Shown here: in pieces, positions 33,865-43,466 of the stretch | How the letters are laid out: each line of letters begins with the position of its first letter | Numbering within the stretch: the first letter of the stretch is position 1 | DNA from: an uncultured Eubacteriales bacterium | GTDB lineage: Bacteria > Bacillota > Clostridia > Oscillospirales > Acutalibacteraceae | Assembly (NCBI GenBank): GCA_934643185.1 | Contig: CAKUBN010000001.1 | Span: 33,889-97,888 of the forward strand | Length of the DNA: 64,000 nucleotides | Reading direction: 5' to 3' | Translations under genes and position numbers: made by a program | The notes under the pieces: generated by a model | Told to the model about the DNA's origin: nothing | Database searches by the model: none | What the model saw: only the letters and a program-made list of their open reading frames with translations

Positions 33865-35151
33865 TTACTCCGTCTGCGACAACGTGTTATCGGCTTCGAT
33901 CACCTTAAGATTTTCTTTCCGAATTTCGCGCACGCCAAGCAGATACACGGTGCTTTCGTCTGCCATGGCAATGCTTTTCGTATCGGCAGGCACATCGCAG
34001 GCAGCCTCCTGCTGCCCGGTCGTGAGGTCTGTGGACACAACGGAGCTGGAAAGCAGCGCCGCCACCTTATTGCCCGCTGCGGAAAGCCACACGGCGCGGC
34101 CGGAAAGGTCGCTTTCCACAGGCTCTGCACTGTCTCTGAAAATGAGCAGCGTGCTGTCGCCGCCGTAAGCATAGTTGGAAATGGAAACCACTGCGCCCGA
34201 GGGGATGAGCGTGTACGCCGTCACGGTACGGCCGTCATACGCATACGGCGTAAAGTTGTAGCTTGTGTCGCTGACGAGCGTTTCCGTGTCGCCGATGGCC
34301 GTCACGCGGCCGCTGCGGTTCCACTGCACGGCAAAAATCAGGTTGCCGTTGCTTTCGTACTCCGCTATCGGCGCCGTTTCGGACATATCAAGCACCGTAA
34401 TGCGCGAAATCAGCGTGCCCGCGTGCGTGATGGTGCTCGATACCGCGGCTCTTGTGCCGTCCGCATTCAGCGCCACCGCCGTGATGTAGGAATCCGCAAA
34501 GCTGTACTTATACTGCAGGCTGCCGTTTTTGTTATATACGCGCAGCTCGGAGGCGTAGTCCGAGGGCTGTACCGCCAGCGCGAATTTGCCGGAATCGCAA
34601 ATGACACCGGTCGTGATCTCACAATCGCTCGTGCCGGAAATTTCCGTGCCGGAGGAGGTCTCCACACGGTAGCCCGTGCCGCCGGCGTTGTACAAAAGAT
34701 AGCGCCCGCTCGCTTCGGAGACCGCGGGGTCGTTGTAGCTGTGGCGCGCAGAGAACATCTCCTTTGCAGAGCCGTTCAAAACCGTCAGCGCCGTGTCGCT
34801 TACCACGTACAAATTGCCGTCCGCCGCGCCGAAGTTGCCGGAGAGCGCCGTGCTGCCGGTGAGCTCTGCCGGATAGCCGTCGCCAAAGCCGAAGCCGACC
34901 GCCTTTGTGCGGATCCAGTTGCCGATGTTTTCCGGCGTTAAGTTATCTTTATTTTCCAAAACGATGAGCAAAACCACCGCGATGAGCAGCACCGCAATGA
35001 TGCGGTACAATAGCTTTGACACACGCGGTTTTTTATTTTCCGCAAGCGCAGGGTGCTCGGTTTCATCCGGCATATCCTGCCGCATGTCTTCCACCGCTCC
35101 CCTTTTGTGCTGCGCATGCTTTTTTTCTGCTTCATGCTTTTTCTTTGCCAT
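33865..35151 (-). CDS. DUF5711-like membrane-anchored beta-propeller protein
   Basis: 428 residues from ATG 35149-35151 (GGGAG upstream). A long charged cytoplasmic N-terminus rich in Lys, His and Glu (about 1-45) precedes one transmembrane helix (about 48-66). The extracytoplasmic region shows repeated blade-like segments (NLYVVSDTALTVLNG, YLLYNAGGTGYRVET, KFALAVQPSDYASELRVYN, AVALNADGTRAAVSS), suggesting a seven- or eight-blade propeller. The match to DUF5711 is from memory of family layout. Function unknown; it could be a sensor or scaffold. It sits 3' of truA. Confidence 0.7.
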   Translation of the reverse strand: MAKKKHEAEKKHAQHKRGAVEDMRQDMPDETEHPALAENKKPRVSKLLYRIIAVLLIAVVLLIVLENKDNLTPENIGNWIRTKAVGFGFGDGYPAELTGSTALSGNFGAADGNLYVVSDTALTVLNGSAKEMFSARHSYNDPAVSEASGRYLLYNAGGTGYRVETSSGTEISGTSDCEITTGVICDSGKFALAVQPSDYASELRVYNKNGSLQYKYSFADSYITAVALNADGTRAAVSSTITHAGTLISRITVLDMSETAPIAEYESNGNLIFAVQWNRSGRVTAIGDTETLVSDTSYNFTPYAYDGRTVTAYTLIPSGAVVSISNYAYGGDSTLLIFRDSAEPVESDLSGRAVWLSAAGNKVAALLSSSVVSTDLTTGQQEAACDVPADTKSIAMADESTVYLLGVREIRKENLKVIEADNTLSQTE

Positions 35152-35219
35152 ACTTTTCTCCCTTATTCCGCGTTGCAAAAAACGGAATACAGAACGTTTA
35201 TCGAACCAAACCGCAGGTT

Positions 35220-35265
35220 TTATGTTTGCGGTTCACGGAATACTTTTTCTAAATATAAGTCCGCA
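35220..35265 (-). pseudogene. Decayed duplicate of the truA 3' end
   Basis: On the minus strand, codons encode LYLEKVFREPQT and stop, versus LYLEKVFYEPQV and stop at the end of intact truA (35301-35341). By hand, 31 of 42 nt agree codon by codon. A one-base shift just upstream breaks the homology before Leu. The two copies are separated by a perfect 11-bp hairpin (35268-35292). It has no start codon and cannot encode a protein. Relic of a duplication or of an element inserted at the gene end. Confidence 0.7.
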
Positions 35266-35267
35266 GA

Positions 35268-35292
35268 TAAGTTGTTTTTTCAAAACAACTTA
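35268..35292 (-). repeat. Perfect hairpin between the two truA 3' ends
   Basis: Inverted repeat TAAGTTGTTTT / AAAACAACTTA with a 3-nt loop, 8 nt past the truA stop. No T-run follows on the minus strand, so terminator activity is uncertain. Confidence 0.7.
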
Positions 35293-35300
35293 CTGTCTTC

Positions 35301-36053
35301 TTAAACTTGCGGCTCGTAAAAAACCTTTTCTAAATATAAGCCACACGCCGGTGCAGTCGGCCCCGCCAATTTGCGGTTTTTCCCTTCGATGATCTTCGGG
35401 ATGTCCTCCGGGGCAAAGCGCCCCTGCTGCACGGCGAGCAAGGTGCCCGTCATGATGCGCACCATGTTGTAGAGGAACCCGTCTGCCGCCACGGTAAAGC
35501 GCACCATGTCGCCCTCACGCGTGACACTGCTTTCCGTCACCGTGCGCGTAAAATCGCCCATGTCGCGGTTATCGAGCGTACAAAACGACGTAAAATCGTG
35601 CGCGCCCAAAAAGTGCTGTGCGGCTTCGTTCAGCTTCTTTTCGTCAATGTGGTGGTAGTAGTGCAGCGCACGCCCATGTAAAAACGGGCTGCGGATGGGG
35701 TTGTTCCAAATCTCGTACACATACCGTTTTCCACAGCAGGAATACCGCGCGTGAAAATCGAGCGGCACCTCTTCGCAGGAGAGCACCGCAATGTCCGGCG
35801 GCAGAAAGTGATTGAGCGCGCCCTGCAGACGCTCCGGCGGAATGCCGTGCGTAAGCTTCATACTCAGGCAGAATTCCCGCGCGTGCACGCCGGTATCGGT
35901 GCGGCTGCACGCCTTGATGTCCGGCTGCGTGTGCAAAACCTGCTTTAGCGCCTCCTGAAACACGCCCTGCACACTGCGGGCGTTCTCCTGTACCTGCCAG
36001 CCGTGGTACGCGCTGCCGTCATATTGAATTTTCAGCAGCAGGTTTCGTTCCAT
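35301..36053 (-). CDS. truA: tRNA pseudouridine(38-40) synthase
   Basis: Isomerises U38-40 in the anticodon arm of many tRNAs. 250 residues, standard length. Catalytic Asp53 lies in CSRTDTGVHA; other family segments are FHARYSCCGKRYVYEI, GAHDFTSF, and DGFLYNMVRIMTGTLL. It follows ecfT by 9 nt, completing the order ecfA-ecfA-ecfT-truA seen in many Firmicutes next to ribosomal protein genes. Confidence 0.96.
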   Translation of the reverse strand: MERNLLLKIQYDGSAYHGWQVQENARSVQGVFQEALKQVLHTQPDIKACSRTDTGVHAREFCLSMKLTHGIPPERLQGALNHFLPPDIAVLSCEEVPLDFHARYSCCGKRYVYEIWNNPIRSPFLHGRALHYYHHIDEKKLNEAAQHFLGAHDFTSFCTLDNRDMGDFTRTVTESSVTREGDMVRFTVAADGFLYNMVRIMTGTLLAVQQGRFAPEDIPKIIEGKNRKLAGPTAPACGLYLEKVFYEPQV

Positions 36054-36062
36054 AGCTTCTCC

Positions 36063-36881
36063 TTATCGCACAATGGCGGCGGGCAGCAAAATGTTTGCTG
36101 TGATAAACGCCGCAAGGTACAAAACGCACACGATGAGCGTAATGTAATCGTCTTTTGAAAGGTGCAGCACCTTCATTTTGGTGCGCCCCTCGCCGCCGTG
36201 GTAGCAGCGGCTTTCCATGGCCGTAGCAAGGTCAAACGCACGGCGGAAGGCGGAAACAAACAGCGGGATGAGCACCGGGATGAGCGCCTTGATGCGCTGC
36301 ATCAGGCCGCCGCTTTCCATATCCGCACCGCGGGCCTTCTGCGCCGCCATGATCTTTTCGGTCTCTTCGAGGAGCGTCGGCACAAAGCGCAGCGCGATCG
36401 TCATCATCATGGCAAACTCGTGCACCGGCACGTGCAGAAGCGCCAGCGGCTTTAACAGGCGCTCAATGGCGTCCGTCAGCTGTGTCGGCGACGTTGTGAA
36501 CGTCAAAATGGAGCTGATGAGGATGAGCACCACAATGCGCACGGCGATCATGATGCTGTTCACAATGCCGTTTCGCGTGATGTGGATGAACCCGAGCGTA
36601 AAAATGGGGTCGCCGGTGCCATAGAAGAGGTTCAAAACGCCGGTAAACACCACGATAAACAAAATGGGCTTCATGCTTTTCATGTAGAGCTTCAGCGGCA
36701 CCTTGGAAAGCACCACGCCGAGCAGGCTCATTAAAATCGTCGCGCCGAGCGTGACGAAATTTTTCGAGCAGAAAATAAGAACGATAAAATACACGGTCAG
36801 GCACATTTTAATGCGCGGGTCGAGCCTGTGCATAACGGATTTGCCGGGGAAAAACTGCCCCATGGTGACATCAGATAGCAT
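36063..36881 (-). CDS. ecfT: ECF transporter transmembrane protein EcfT
   Basis: 272 residues, with membrane helices at both ends. Energising core subunit of energy-coupling-factor vitamin importers. The coupling motif AxxxRG-like is seen as AAQKARGADMESGG, followed by SAFRRAFDLATAMESRCYHGG, which together contact the two ATPases. It overlaps the upstream ecfA gene by 11 nt. No S component is present in the window, as expected for group II systems where S subunits are scattered. Confidence 0.94.
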   Translation of the reverse strand: MLSDVTMGQFFPGKSVMHRLDPRIKMCLTVYFIVLIFCSKNFVTLGATILMSLLGVVLSKVPLKLYMKSMKPILFIVVFTGVLNLFYGTGDPIFTLGFIHITRNGIVNSIMIAVRIVVLILISSILTFTTSPTQLTDAIERLLKPLALLHVPVHEFAMMMTIALRFVPTLLEETEKIMAAQKARGADMESGGLMQRIKALIPVLIPLFVSAFRRAFDLATAMESRCYHGGEGRTKMKVLHLSKDDYITLIVCVLYLAAFITANILLPAAIVR

Positions 36882-37752
36882 GGTTTTTGTCCTCCTCTTT
36901 CTCTTTTTTGAGGAGCGGCAAAAGCTCCATGACGGCCTCGTCTACGTTTAAAACCGTCTCGCTGACGGGCAGACCCATTTTGCGCAGGCGGCGCATGATG
37001 GATGTGATCTGCGGCAAACGCAATCCCATCGGCTCCAAAAGCTCGCCGCGCGAGAACACAGCGCGGGTCTCGTCATACATTTCAGCGTGCGCGTTATTCA
37101 TCACAAGCACGCGGTCTGCCACGCGGCCGATGTCCTCCATGCTGTGCGAAACGAGCAAAATGGTGTTGCCGCGCTGGCGGTGATATTCGGAAATCTGCGC
37201 CAAAATGACGTCTCTGCCCTTCGGGTCCAGACCGGCGGCTGGCTCATCCAGAATGAGCACCTCCGGGTCCATGGCGATGACGCCCGCAATGGCCGCGCGG
37301 CGCTTTTCGCCGCCCGAAAGCTCAAACGGCGACTTTTCCAGCAGCTCCGGCTTTAAATCTGTAAACCGCGCCGCTTCTTTGGCGCGCTCCAGTGCTTCTT
37401 CATCGGAAAGCCCCATGTTTTTCGGGCCAAACATGATGTCTTTGATGACGGTCTCTTCAAACAGCTGGTATTCCGGGTACTGGAACACCATGCCTACCTG
37501 AAAGCGCACGCGGCGAATTTCCTTCGGCTTTGCCCAAATGTCCTCGCCGTTTAAAAGCACCTGCCCGCTTGTGGGGCGGATGAGGCCGTTCAGCATTTGG
37601 ATCAGCGTGGATTTACCGCTGCCCGTATGCCCGATGACGCCGACAAACGCACCCTTCTCCACGGAAAGGTTCACGTTTTCCACCGCCGTTTTTTCAAACG
37701 GGGTACCGACGCCGTAGGTGTATGTGAGATTTTTGGTTTCCAAAATTGCCAT
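36871..37752 (-). CDS. ecfA2: ECF transporter ATPase EcfA2
   Basis: 293 residues. Walker A GHTGSGKST (41-49), Q-loop VFQYPEYQLFEETV, signature LSGGEKRR, Walker B VLILDEPAAGLDP and switch His in LLVSHSMEDI are all intact. The C-terminal extension (about 245-293) is typical of EcfA. It forms a heterodimer with EcfA1 beneath EcfT. The EYQLFE Q-loop region is characteristic of EcfA2. The C-terminus overlaps ecfT. Confidence 0.93.
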   Translation of the reverse strand: MAILETKNLTYTYGVGTPFEKTAVENVNLSVEKGAFVGVIGHTGSGKSTLIQMLNGLIRPTSGQVLLNGEDIWAKPKEIRRVRFQVGMVFQYPEYQLFEETVIKDIMFGPKNMGLSDEEALERAKEAARFTDLKPELLEKSPFELSGGEKRRAAIAGVIAMDPEVLILDEPAAGLDPKGRDVILAQISEYHRQRGNTILLVSHSMEDIGRVADRVLVMNNAHAEMYDETRAVFSRGELLEPMGLRLPQITSIMRRLRKMGLPVSETVLNVDEAVMELLPLLKKEKEEDKNHAI

Positions 37753-37833
37753 CGATCTTCCTCGTTTCCTCTGCCGGGTGCAGGTCCTTTTCGGTTCTTG
37801 CCCCGCACAAAAAACAAAATCCCTTTTATATTC

Positions 37834-38670
37834 TTATCCCAGTTTTAAATAATCCGCGATCGCCTTCACGCACTCGTCTTCGTCGAGCGGTGTGCCGGAA
37901 ATATTGCACCCGGCGGCATTTAAGCGGTAAATGAGCTCCGTTGCCTGCGGTACGTCGAGCTTGTGGCGCTTTAAAAGCTCCACCTGCGCGAACACCGTGC
38001 GCGGGTCGCCGTCCGTCAAGATGTTGCCGCCGTCCATCACCACCACGCGGTCGGCCTGCACGGCTTCGTCCATGTAGTGCGTGATGAGAATGACGGTAAT
38101 GCCCTTTTCGCGGTTCAAGTACCGAATGGTATCCATGACCTCCTGCCGGCCGCGCGGGTCCAGCATGGCGGTCGGCTCGTCGAGCACGATGCACATCGTC
38201 TCCATGGCGATAACGCCCGCAATGGCGACGCGCTGCTTCTGGCCGCCCGAAAGCTTATGCGGTGCGTGGTCACGGTACTCGTACATATTGACCGCTTTCA
38301 GCGCCGCATCCACACGACGGCGGATCTCTGCGGGCTCAATGCCGAGGTTTTCCGGGCCGAACGCCACGTCTTCCTCCACGATACCCGCGACGAGCTGGTT
38401 ATCCGGGTTCTGCTGCACAAGGCCCACACGGCGGCGCACATCCAGCTGCGTTTCCTCCACGGCGGTGTCGATGCCGTCCACCGTCACGGTGCCGGAGGTC
38501 GGCACCAGCATGCCGTTGAACAGCTTTGCCATGGTGGATTTACCGCAGCCGTTATGGCCAAGCAGCGCCACGAACGAACCCTTTTCAATGTCGAGATCGA
38601 CGCCGTGCAGGACCTCGCCGCTCTCTTCGCTGTATGAAAAATGCAGGTCTCTGCACTCAATAAACGCCAT
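37834..38670 (-). CDS. ecfA1: ECF transporter ATPase EcfA1
   Basis: 278 residues. Walker A GHNGCGKST (38-46), Q-loop VQQNPDNQLVAGIVEEDVAF (the NPDNQ form marks EcfA1), signature LSGGQKQR, Walker B CIVLDEPTAMLDP, and His switch LITHYMDEA. It precedes ecfA2 by 81 nt. Together with EcfT it forms the shared engine for riboflavin, folate, biotin or similar S components encoded elsewhere. Confidence 0.93.
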   Translation of the reverse strand: MAFIECRDLHFSYSEESGEVLHGVDLDIEKGSFVALLGHNGCGKSTMAKLFNGMLVPTSGTVTVDGIDTAVEETQLDVRRRVGLVQQNPDNQLVAGIVEEDVAFGPENLGIEPAEIRRRVDAALKAVNMYEYRDHAPHKLSGGQKQRVAIAGVIAMETMCIVLDEPTAMLDPRGRQEVMDTIRYLNREKGITVILITHYMDEAVQADRVVVMDGGNILTDGDPRTVFAQVELLKRHKLDVPQATELIYRLNAAGCNISGTPLDEDECVKAIADYLKLG

Positions 38671-38699
38671 TATATCCCTTCCGTTTCAAAAAAGTCCCG

Positions 38700-39584
38700 T
38701 TATACCGGCTCGCCCGACCAAATCGCCGTGCTGCCGCAGGGCAGAACGAGCCCCGTTTCCGTCACCGGCAGGCCGATCTCATCAGCGGAAACATAGCCGC
38801 CGAACTTCGGACGCAGCAAAACGCCGAGCAGATAGGCCATAACGGACGGCGAAAGCCCCGTTGTGTACGAATTCAAAATGAAGAACAGCGGGTCGTCCGT
38901 CAAGACCGGCACGCACATTTCAACAAGGCCGTAGAGCTGCTCTTCCAGTTTCCACACCTCGCCGCCGGGGCCGCGCCCGTAGGATGGCGGGTCCATGATG
39001 ATGCCGTCGTAATGGTTGCCGCGGCGAATTTCACGCTGCACGAACTTCACGCAGTCATCGACAAGCCAGCGCACCGGGCGCTCCGCTAAATTCGATGCCG
39101 CCGCATTCTCGCGCGCCCACTGCACCATACCCTTAGAGGCATCGACATGCGTGACCGCCGCGCCCGCTTCCATACACGCCAGCGTTGCCGCACCGGTGTA
39201 GCCGAAGAGATTTAAGATCTTGATTTCGCGCTCGGGGTCCTTTTCCTTTGCCGCGCGGATACGCGCCGCAGTGTAATCCCAGTTCACGGCCTGCTCCGGG
39301 AAAATACCCGTGTGCTTAAAGCCCATGGGCTTTAAGCGGAACGTGAGGTCGCCGCGCGTGATCTTCCACACGTCCGGCAGCTTTTTATAGACCTCCCACT
39401 TGCCACCGCCCGTAGAGGAACGCTTGTAGCGCGCATGGGCGGAACGCCAGCGGGGGTCTTTTTTCTCCGACTTCCAGATGATCTGCGGATCGGGGCGGAT
39501 GAGGAGGATGTCTCCCCACCGCTCCAACCGCTCGCCGGAGCCGGTATCGATCAATTCATAGTCTTTCCAGTTTGCAGCTCTCAT
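38700..39584 (-). CDS. Class I SAM-dependent rRNA-type methyltransferase
   Basis: 294 residues. SAM-binding motif I LNLFGYTGAATLACMEAGA, followed by VTHVDASKGMVQWARENAAA and the catalytic NPPY-like motif MDPPSYGRGP, as in the RlmI/RlmK (YccW/YwbD-like) m5C/m7G 23S methyltransferases. There is no PUA domain; the N-terminal part (about 1-95) is a short beta region with WKSEKKDPRW. The ATG overlaps the glmM stop (TGATG). The target nucleotide is unknown. Confidence 0.83.
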   Translation of the reverse strand: MRAANWKDYELIDTGSGERLERWGDILLIRPDPQIIWKSEKKDPRWRSAHARYKRSSTGGGKWEVYKKLPDVWKITRGDLTFRLKPMGFKHTGIFPEQAVNWDYTAARIRAAKEKDPEREIKILNLFGYTGAATLACMEAGAAVTHVDASKGMVQWARENAAASNLAERPVRWLVDDCVKFVQREIRRGNHYDGIIMDPPSYGRGPGGEVWKLEEQLYGLVEMCVPVLTDDPLFFILNSYTTGLSPSVMAYLLGVLLRPKFGGYVSADEIGLPVTETGLVLPCGSTAIWSGEPV

Positions 39585-40933
39585 CAGACCAATTCTTCCT
39601 TAATCACTTCAGAAATATCGTTTGCAAGCTTTTCAATCAGCGCCAAATCTCTGCCTTCCACCATAACGCGCAGCAGGGGCTCAGTGCCGGACGGACGCAC
39701 GATGACGCGGCCCTCGCCGTTCAGCGTTGCGGTCGCCTCCTGAATGGCTTTCTTCACCTTCGGGTCGGTATGGAACGCCAGCTTGCCCTCCGGGGAGACC
39801 TTGATGTTCACCATCGTCTGCGGGTAGCGCTCCATGACGGTTTTCAGCGACGACAGCTTTGCTTCGCGCTGCTTTAAGATGCTCAAAAGCTGGGCCGCCG
39901 TCAGCTGGCCGTCGCCGGTCGTTGCGAAGTCGCGGAAAATGACGTGGCCGCTCTGCTCGCCGCCGAAGCTGTAGTTCTCGAGCAGCATTTCTTCCAGAAC
40001 ATAGCGGTCGCCAACCTTCGTCGCCTCAAAGTGGATGCCGTTTGCTTCGCAGCATTTCACAAAACCGAGGTTCGTCATGATGGTGCCGACGATGCAGTCC
40101 TTGTTCAGCTTGCCGCGGCTCTTCATATCGAGACCGCAGATCGCCATGATAAAGTCGCCGTCGATGACTTCGCCGTTTTCGTCCACGGCAAGGCAGCGGT
40201 CTGCGTCGCCGTCAAACGCGATGCCCGCGTCGACTTCATGCGTCTTCACGTATTCTACAAGCGATTCCATATGCGTGGAACCGCAGTTGTCGTTGATGTT
40301 CGTGCCGTTCGGTTCATCGTGCAGCATGTGCACCTTGGCGCCGAGCTCCGTAAACAGCGTTTCCGCCGTCATCGCGGAGGAGCCGTTCGCGCAGTCGAGC
40401 GCGATCTCGAGACCCGTCAGCGAGAAGTGCACCGTGGACTTCACGTGGTCGATGTAGTCGCGCAGTGCGTTCGGCGCATGCGAGACCGTGCCGAGGTCGC
40501 TGTCTGCGGGCAGCGGGGGCAAAGCGGCTTCGCCGAGGATCAGAGACTCAATGCGTTCCTCAAGGTCGTCCGGCAGCTTGTAGCCGTCACCGCTGAAAAT
40601 TTTAATGCCGTTATATTCGTAAGAGTTGTGCGATGCGGAGATCATCACGCCGGCGTCTGCCTTGTACTTTTCCACAAGGTACGCCACGGCCGGGGTGGGC
40701 ACAACGCCCAGCAGAACGACCGATGCGCCCACGCTGCACAGGCCGGCTGCCATAGCGTTTTCCAGCATGTCGCTCGAAAGGCGAGTATCCTTGCCGATGA
40801 TGACGCGCGGGTGGCGGTTCGATTTGTTGATGAGCACGGCAGCGGCCGCGCGGCCAAGCTTCATTGCAAGCTCGCAGGTGAGGTCATGGTTCGCAACACC
40901 GCGAACACCGTCTGTACCGAATAATCTTCCCAT
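39584..40933 (-). CDS. glmM: Phosphoglucosamine mutase
   Basis: Converts glucosamine-6-phosphate to glucosamine-1-phosphate for UDP-GlcNAc and hence peptidoglycan. 449 residues. The phosphoserine loop is MISASHNSYEYNGIK (Ser101), the metal loop is FDGDADRC, the sugar-binding loop is GGEQSGH and the phosphate-binding loop is RPSGTEPLLRVM. All are intact, and the Ser101 context favours GlmM over other phosphohexomutases. Confidence 0.96.
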   Translation of the reverse strand: MGRLFGTDGVRGVANHDLTCELAMKLGRAAAAVLINKSNRHPRVIIGKDTRLSSDMLENAMAAGLCSVGASVVLLGVVPTPAVAYLVEKYKADAGVMISASHNSYEYNGIKIFSGDGYKLPDDLEERIESLILGEAALPPLPADSDLGTVSHAPNALRDYIDHVKSTVHFSLTGLEIALDCANGSSAMTAETLFTELGAKVHMLHDEPNGTNINDNCGSTHMESLVEYVKTHEVDAGIAFDGDADRCLAVDENGEVIDGDFIMAICGLDMKSRGKLNKDCIVGTIMTNLGFVKCCEANGIHFEATKVGDRYVLEEMLLENYSFGGEQSGHVIFRDFATTGDGQLTAAQLLSILKQREAKLSSLKTVMERYPQTMVNIKVSPEGKLAFHTDPKVKKAIQEATATLNGEGRVIVRPSGTEPLLRVMVEGRDLALIEKLANDISEVIKEELV

Positions 40934-41036
40934 AATCGTATGCTCCTTTTTATGTCAAAAATTTTAAGGGGTGACTTTTTTGATTCTTTTCAACCTGTTC
41001 CCCCGCATGCCGATTGCATGCGTTTCCAAAAGAGTG

Positions 41037-42098
<1,062 letters not shown>

Positions 42099-42126
42099 GC
42101 GAAAAGCACTCTCCTTTCAGCGTGTA

Positions 42127-42741
42127 TTAAAAGCGGCTTGCCATACTCTTTAAAGCGCCGCGAATAAGTTCTTCCGTAGAGAGGGAGCCGTCCAGCTTCG
42201 CCACGGCCTGCGCGGCCTCGGACTGTGTATAACCGAGCACAATAAGCGCCTGTACGGCCTGCTCGGCGTTCTGAGACGCGGAAACAATGCCCGCGTCCTC
42301 CGTGCCGGTCAGTTCCAGCGTGCCGCCCGTAAAGCCCATCTTCTTCACGCGGTCTTTCAATTCCAGCACGATGCGCTGTGCAAGCTTCGGGCCCACGCCG
42401 CTCGCCTTTGTAAACTTTTTGCTGTCGCCGGAGGCCGCCGCCATGGCAACGCCCTCCGGGGTCATTTCGGATAAAATGGAGAGCGCCGCCTTCGGACCTA
42501 CGCCGCTGATGGTCGTCAGCATCTTATAGCAATTCAGCTCGCTTTTTGTAGAGAAGCCGTATAAATCAAGCGCGTCCTCGCGCACGTTTAAATGCGTATA
42601 GACCGTAGCCGTTTCGCCGATGCGCGGCATGTTTTTCTGCGTGTTCATGGAAGTGAAGCACTTAAATGCCACGCCACCGCATTCAATAGCGACAACGCCC
42701 GGCTCCATGTGTACAAGTTTCCCGGTAAGACTGTAAAACAT
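42127..42741 (-). CDS. ruvA: Holliday junction DNA-binding protein RuvA
   Basis: 204 residues from ATG 42739-42741 (AAAGGA 9 nt upstream); longer frames run back into ruvC. Domain I (OB fold) begins MFYSLTGKLVHMEPGVVAIE, domain II has the two helix-hairpin-helix motifs (LTTISGVGPKAALSILS and ASGVGPKLAQRIVLELK), and domain III (about 155-204, VQALIVLGYTQSEAAQAV) binds RuvB. Tetramer clamps the junction. Confidence 0.96.
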   Translation of the reverse strand: MFYSLTGKLVHMEPGVVAIECGGVAFKCFTSMNTQKNMPRIGETATVYTHLNVREDALDLYGFSTKSELNCYKMLTTISGVGPKAALSILSEMTPEGVAMAAASGDSKKFTKASGVGPKLAQRIVLELKDRVKKMGFTGGTLELTGTEDAGIVSASQNAEQAVQALIVLGYTQSEAAQAVAKLDGSLSTEELIRGALKSMASRF

Positions 42742-42791
42742 CGCTTTTGTCCTTTCTATACCCTCTGTACTCTCTGTCCAAATAGACGGCG

Positions 42792-43286
42792 TTACCTCAA
42801 AAACTGCCGCAGCGCCGTGCCGGAGGCATGGCAGTGGCAAATGGCAATGGCGAGCGCGTCCGCCGTGTCGTCCGGCTTCGGCACCTCGCGCAGGCACAAA
42901 AGGCGGCGGGTCATTTCCATCACCTGCGGCTTTAAGGCCTTGCCATATCCCGTAACGGCCAATTTCACCTGCACGGGGGTGTATTCAAAAACAGGCACGC
43001 GGGCCTTCTGCGCCGCAAGCAAAATGACGCCACGGGCTTCCGCCACACCGATGCCGGTCGTTTTATTGTTTGAAAAATAGAGCTTTTCCACGGAGACCGC
43101 ATCCGGGTGATACTGCGCCAAAACCTGCGCGATGCCGTCGTAAATGATCTCCAAACGGCGGTTGAAATCCGTGCCCGCTTTGGTTGTCACCGCGCCGTGC
43201 TCCAACGTGCGGTAACGGTTATTTTTCATTTCCACCACGCCGTAGCCGACAATGGCGTAGCCGGGGTCGATGCCGAGAACGATCAT
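42792..43286 (-). CDS. ruvC: Holliday junction resolvase RuvC
   Basis: 164 residues. The first catalytic Asp is Asp7 in VLGIDPGYAIVGYGV; VEKLYFSNNKTTGIGVAEAR supplies the Glu; PKPDDTADALAIAICH carries the C-terminal acidic pair. Metal-dependent endonuclease that cuts four-way junctions positioned by RuvAB. The start at ATG 43284-43286 is fixed by the family N-terminus. Heads the ruv operon. Confidence 0.96.
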   Translation of the reverse strand: MIVLGIDPGYAIVGYGVVEMKNNRYRTLEHGAVTTKAGTDFNRRLEIIYDGIAQVLAQYHPDAVSVEKLYFSNNKTTGIGVAEARGVILLAAQKARVPVFEYTPVQVKLAVTGYGKALKPQVMEMTRRLLCLREVPKPDDTADALAIAICHCHASGTALRQFLR

Positions 43287-43336
43287 GCCGTTTTTCCTTT
43301 CAAAACCAAAGGGCAGAAAAGCCCATACTGCCTTAT

Positions 43337-43345
43337 AGTATATCA
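43337..43345 (-). promoter_or_regulatory. Possible extended -10 promoter of ruvCAB
   Basis: Minus strand TGATATACT: TGn plus TATACT, about 50 nt before ruvC. No good -35 was found. Confidence 0.4.
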
Positions 43346-43413
43346 TATCTCAGCCCTTTTGAATAGCCGAAAATTTCGAAAAAATTGTGAACGGCACGCG
43401 GGTTTTCCGTATA

Positions 43414-43449
43414 AAAAGCGGACACACCGCCAAAAAGCCGTGTGCCCGC
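43414..43449 (-). terminator. Rho-independent terminator of the glycohydrolase gene
   Basis: Minus strand GCGGGCACAC / GTGTGTCCGC (43440-43449 with 43419-43428; one G-U pair) followed by TTTTT. It lies 18 nt past the stop at 43467. Confidence 0.8.
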
Positions 43450-43466
43450 AAAAAACTTATTATTTT

